The notes beneath the pieces were generated by a model, which saw only the letters and a list, made by a program, of their open reading frames with translations, made no database searches and was not told the origin of the DNA. A DNA stretch of 64,000 nucleotides from Xanthobacter dioxanivorans (GTDB lineage: Bacteria > Pseudomonadota > Alphaproteobacteria > Rhizobiales > Xanthobacteraceae). Where the stretch lies: the NCBI RefSeq assembly GCF_016807805.1, contig NZ_CP063363.1, positions 1 through 64,000 on the forward strand, read 5' to 3'. Shown in pieces: positions 61,486-64,000 of the stretch; position 1 is the stretch's first letter; every line of letters begins with the position of its first letter. Made by a program: the position numbers and the translations under genes.

Positions 61486-62358
61486 TTACCGCCCCTGCTT
61501 TGCGTCTTCGAGAGGAAAGAGCCTGAGATAGATGAGAATGACCGTCGCCAGCAGCAGAAACGAGATCGTCGCAACGGCCGCACCGGCGCCGAGATTGAAT
61601 TCCAGAAACGCCTTCCGGTAGGCCAAAGTTGGAAGCGTATCGGTCTGGTTCAATGGACCGCCCTTGGTCAGCAGCCAGATCACGTCAAACTTGTTGAACA
61701 TCCAGATGCCGCGAAGCAGCACGACCACGACCAGAACCGAACGAAGGCCGGGGACGGTGATGTGCCAGAATTGGGTCCAGGGACGCGCACCATCAACGCG
61801 CGCCGCTTCATAAAGCTGCGATGGAATGTTCTGAAGACCAGCAAGGACACAGGTCACGACGAAAGGCGTCCACAACCACACGCTGACCAGGACAATCAGC
61901 CCTTTAGCTGCATAGGCATGGGAACTCCAGTCGATCATGCCGACGCCGATAGAGTTCAGCCAGCTCTTTATCAGGCCATAGTTGGGGTCGAGCATCCACT
62001 GAGCCACCAGGCATGCGACGACCGTCGGCAGGAAATAGGGCAGAATAGCCAGCGCCCGGGCAATCGTTTGGCCGGCGAACTTCTGGTGCAGCACCATTGC
62101 GATCGCAATGCCGAGGATCACCTGGAGTGAAATTGCCGAAAGGGCAATGACAAGGCCGTTGGTGAGCGATTTCCAGAAAAGCGGCGACTTCAGGGTTATG
62201 AGATAGTTGTTCAGTCCCACCCAATGCGGCTTCGCGATGAACGAGTCTGCCGAATAGAAGGAGAGATTGATCGAATAGAGGAGCGGCCCACCTATGATGA
62301 TGCCTAGGATCAGCACGCTGCCGACAAATAGGGCAATGATCCGTTTGTCTTGTTTCAT
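61486..62358 (-). CDS. ABC importer permease (MalF/UgpA type)
   Basis: 290 aa. Transmembrane segments include IIALFVGSVLILGIIIGGPL, LTNGLVIALSAISLQVILGI and SVLVVVVLLRGIWMFNKFDV. EAA loop: QLYEAARVDGARPWTQFWHI. First permease of a CUT1 importer, with the short N-terminus usual in UgpA-like members. Co-directional with the binding protein 65 bp upstream. Confidence 0.9.
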   Translation of the reverse strand: MKQDKRIIALFVGSVLILGIIIGGPLLYSINLSFYSADSFIAKPHWVGLNNYLITLKSPLFWKSLTNGLVIALSAISLQVILGIAIAMVLHQKFAGQTIARALAILPYFLPTVVACLVAQWMLDPNYGLIKSWLNSIGVGMIDWSSHAYAAKGLIVLVSVWLWTPFVVTCVLAGLQNIPSQLYEAARVDGARPWTQFWHITVPGLRSVLVVVVLLRGIWMFNKFDVIWLLTKGGPLNQTDTLPTLAYRKAFLEFNLGAGAAVATISFLLLATVILIYLRLFPLEDAKQGR

Positions 62359-62423
62359 ACCGCCTGCCTTAGATTGAGCTGAGGCGTTGCTGCCAACGCC
62401 TCAGCGAGAATGAGATTTGGCAA

Positions 62424-63770
62424 TCAACCCAAAGAGCGAATTCGTTCCGCTGCCGCCTTGACGCAGTCAGCAGAAGAAGCGCCATTGAGCACCCGATTCT
62501 GAAGCATCTCAGGCATGATGTTGGCGTTGAAAATCTTACACGGCCTTATGTCGATAGACGGCCCCGTCGTATCGACGGCGATTAGCTGCATGTCCTTGTC
62601 TTCAATGTAGGACTTCATCTTCATCATCGTGTTCCAATGCTTCTTGATCATCGGATGGCTGTTCCAACGCGGGTCCTCGTAGATGTCCAGCCGGGCCGGC
62701 TGGAAATTCATCCAGGCCGAGTGGAGCCATTCGATGTAAAAGTCATCGATGAACCACTTGAGGAACTTCAGCGCCTCTTCGCTCTGTGGAGACTTGAAGA
62801 CGACGAACCCGTCGAACGCATAGGACAGCGCCTTCTTCCCGGAGTTTCCGGGAGACGGGAAGATGTCGTACTTGTCGGCCAGTTCGGGATTCGTCGCCTC
62901 AATCGTTTCGACGAGACGGCCTGAATAGTTGGTGTGCGCAGCCTTGCCAGTGACGAAGAGGCTCATCAACTCGGCATAGCTGACCGTCGCCATGCCGGGT
63001 GGCATCGTCTTGTAGGCTTCCGCATAGAAATCAAGGAAGCTTGCAACCTGCTGCGCGGTCTCGCCCTGGTCGAGAATGACGTTCCAGGAATCGTCGTAGA
63101 ATCGTGGTACGTCTGCAAACAGGCTGCCAAAACTTGCCCAGTTGGTCGCACTGTCGCTGGCAAGAGGCAGGACGCAACCGCCAACATCCACTGATCCGCG
63201 GTTGGTCACCGCAAGCGCGCGGCAGTTCTCCAGATACTGATCTCTCGTCTCAGGGACCTTCAGACCCTTTTGTTCGTAGAGATCCTTGCGATAATAGGTT
63301 GCGACGAGATTGTAGTCATAGGGGTAGTACCAATTCTCGCCGTTGTACTGCCAGGCCGCCCTGTTGCCCCATTCATATTTGCCCACCAGATCGGTCAGCG
63401 GAACCAGGACATCCGCCTGGACATACTGAAGGATGTCGGCGATGTAGCACTGTGTCGCCAGGTCGTAGGGCGTCCCCGCATTGACCGCAGCCAGGATCTT
63501 CTGGCTCGACCCGCTGATTGGCGAAGAGTCTATGATGGTCTTGACGCCGGTTTTGCTTTCGTAGAGTTTGCACGCCTTTTTGAGAACGGCCATGCTGCCT
63601 GCGGACGTCTCGAAACTCAGGAACCGCAACGTCACGCCGGATTGAGCGAATACGGCAGGCGCCGCGATCGTCGCTCCGGCGAAGGCCGCCGATCCCTTCA
63701 GGAAACTTCTTCGGTTGACCCCGAAATTCAGAATACCTGCATTCCAGTGACTTGGCTTATTCTCACTCAC
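62424..63770 (-). CDS. ABC importer substrate-binding protein (family 1), Tat-exported
   Basis: 448 aa from GTG 63770 (GGGAGGAG upstream). Twin-arginine signal NRRSFLKGSAAFAGATIAAP, cleaved near AVFAQS. The mature part is the extracellular family 1 solute-binding fold: ASDSATNWASFGSLFADVPR, GKAAHTNYSGRLVETIEATN, SYAFDGFVVFKSPQSEEALK. CUT1 binding proteins take sugars, polyols, glycerol-phosphates and oligomers. Tat export is less usual and indicates folding before export. Ligand unknown. Confidence 0.88.
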   Translation of the reverse strand: MSENKPSHWNAGILNFGVNRRSFLKGSAAFAGATIAAPAVFAQSGVTLRFLSFETSAGSMAVLKKACKLYESKTGVKTIIDSSPISGSSQKILAAVNAGTPYDLATQCYIADILQYVQADVLVPLTDLVGKYEWGNRAAWQYNGENWYYPYDYNLVATYYRKDLYEQKGLKVPETRDQYLENCRALAVTNRGSVDVGGCVLPLASDSATNWASFGSLFADVPRFYDDSWNVILDQGETAQQVASFLDFYAEAYKTMPPGMATVSYAELMSLFVTGKAAHTNYSGRLVETIEATNPELADKYDIFPSPGNSGKKALSYAFDGFVVFKSPQSEEALKFLKWFIDDFYIEWLHSAWMNFQPARLDIYEDPRWNSHPMIKKHWNTMMKMKSYIEDKDMQLIAVDTTGPSIDIRPCKIFNANIMPEMLQNRVLNGASSADCVKAAAERIRSLG

Positions 63771-63802
63771 GGATAACTCCTCCCTTGGTTGTATCCAATC
63801 GA

Positions 63803-64000
63803 TTACGCCAGTCGCAAAGTCCGCCCCGTTGACCGTGTAAAGAGATGAATTCGTTCTTTTGGCAGCATGACGGGAATGGTCTGCCCGGGCACTACGTCGT
63901 CCTTGCGGCTCAGCACTGCGCGGAACTTGTGGCCGGAAATGGTTCCGAGCACGTAGGTCTGCGCACCAATCTGTTCGACCAGGTTGACGTTCATGAGCAC
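63803..64000 (-). CDS. ABC importer ATPase, C-terminal end only (MalK/UgpC type)
   Basis: The gene runs off the right edge of the window. The 65 residues seen (VNLVEQIGAQTYVLGTISG, FRAVLSRKDDVVPGQTIPVM, HLFTRSTGRTLRLA) are the TOBE substrate-regulatory domain of MalK-type ATPases. It is 32 bp before the binding-protein gene and completes the importer. Confidence 0.8.
   Translation of the reverse strand: MLMNVNLVEQIGAQTYVLGTISGHKFRAVLSRKDDVVPGQTIPVMLPKERIHLFTRSTGRTLRLA

Noticed and set aside
1..64000. CRISPR array, rRNA, tRNA or repABC genes
   Set aside because: No evenly spaced direct repeats, rRNA-like or tRNA-like stretches, or RepA/B/C motifs were seen. The ParB-like gene is of a different type from RepB and has no ParA partner here.

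Overview
This window is GC-rich DNA from an alphaproteobacterium, most likely of the order Hyphomicrobiales (Rhizobiales). Grounds: traC/traD/traG of the Ti-plasmid type, a block of domain-of-unknown-function genes (DUF1173, DUF736, DUF7673, DUF7007, DUF3085, DUF1419, DUF3991/toprim, ArdC) typical of rhizobial plasmids and integrative elements, a TraR-type LuxR regulator, and high-GC codon use. No rRNA, tRNA, CRISPR array or recognisable replication gene was seen.

Region 1 (1-26.3 kb) is a decayed conjugative-plasmid or ICE backbone. traC, traD, traG and DUF1173 (104-3728) can all be recognised, but all are frameshifted. A mostly leftward series of accessory genes follows: a secreted nuclease, a WGR protein, DUF736, ArdC antirestriction protein, an overlapping hypothetical-gene operon, a frameshifted ParB-like gene, a 1,699-aa DNA methyltransferase-helicase fusion and DUF3085/DUF1419/DUF3991. 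Three kinds of GC-rich leader recur in front of unrelated genes here. Two toxin-antitoxin pairs (Phd/VapC and ParS/RES) point rightward against the general direction. A lower-GC cargo island (DUF4037, arginase-like, truncated HAD) sits at 7.4-9.9 kb. dinB and imuA-like scraps close the region.

Region 2 (26.3-45.8 kb) is a mosaic of cargo and mobile DNA: an intact AbiEi/AbiEii pair, a TraR-like regulator, an IS3 element that cuts off a thioredoxin gene, a leftward copper/thiol cluster (thioredoxin-fold proteins, DUF411, multicopper oxidase, Met-rich proteins, cusA scrap), a mercury operon merR<>merT-merP-merF-merBA in which organomercurial lyase and mercuric reductase are one polypeptide, gene scraps, a second ParS/RES pair, and a complete Tn3-family transposon (42134-45821) with 38-bp inverted repeats.

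Region 3 (45.8-64 kb) is one collinear leftward catabolic block. In transcription order it holds a sugar-type ABC importer (ATPase, binding protein, two permeases), a GMC alcohol dehydrogenase, an aldehyde dehydrogenase, glutathione reductase, an AMP-forming acyl-CoA ligase, a second aldehyde dehydrogenase, an alkyl-DHAP-synthase-like FAD oxidase, a Nu-class glutathione transferase and glycolate oxidase GlcD-GlcE-GlcF. The Tn3 transposon has cut the next gene, glcG, after its first ten codons. Palindromic TGGTATACCA-type operators suggest a GntR-family regulator that lies outside the window. The set fits uptake and stepwise oxidation of an ether-containing alcohol (polyethylene-glycol-like oligomers, or an aryl ether) that releases glycolate or glyoxylate. 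The substrate is inference.

Recurrent one-base indels in G/C runs (tra genes, the small gene at 5743, the ParB-like gene, a copper-associated protein) could be real decay or consensus errors. Frameshift calls should be read with that in mind.
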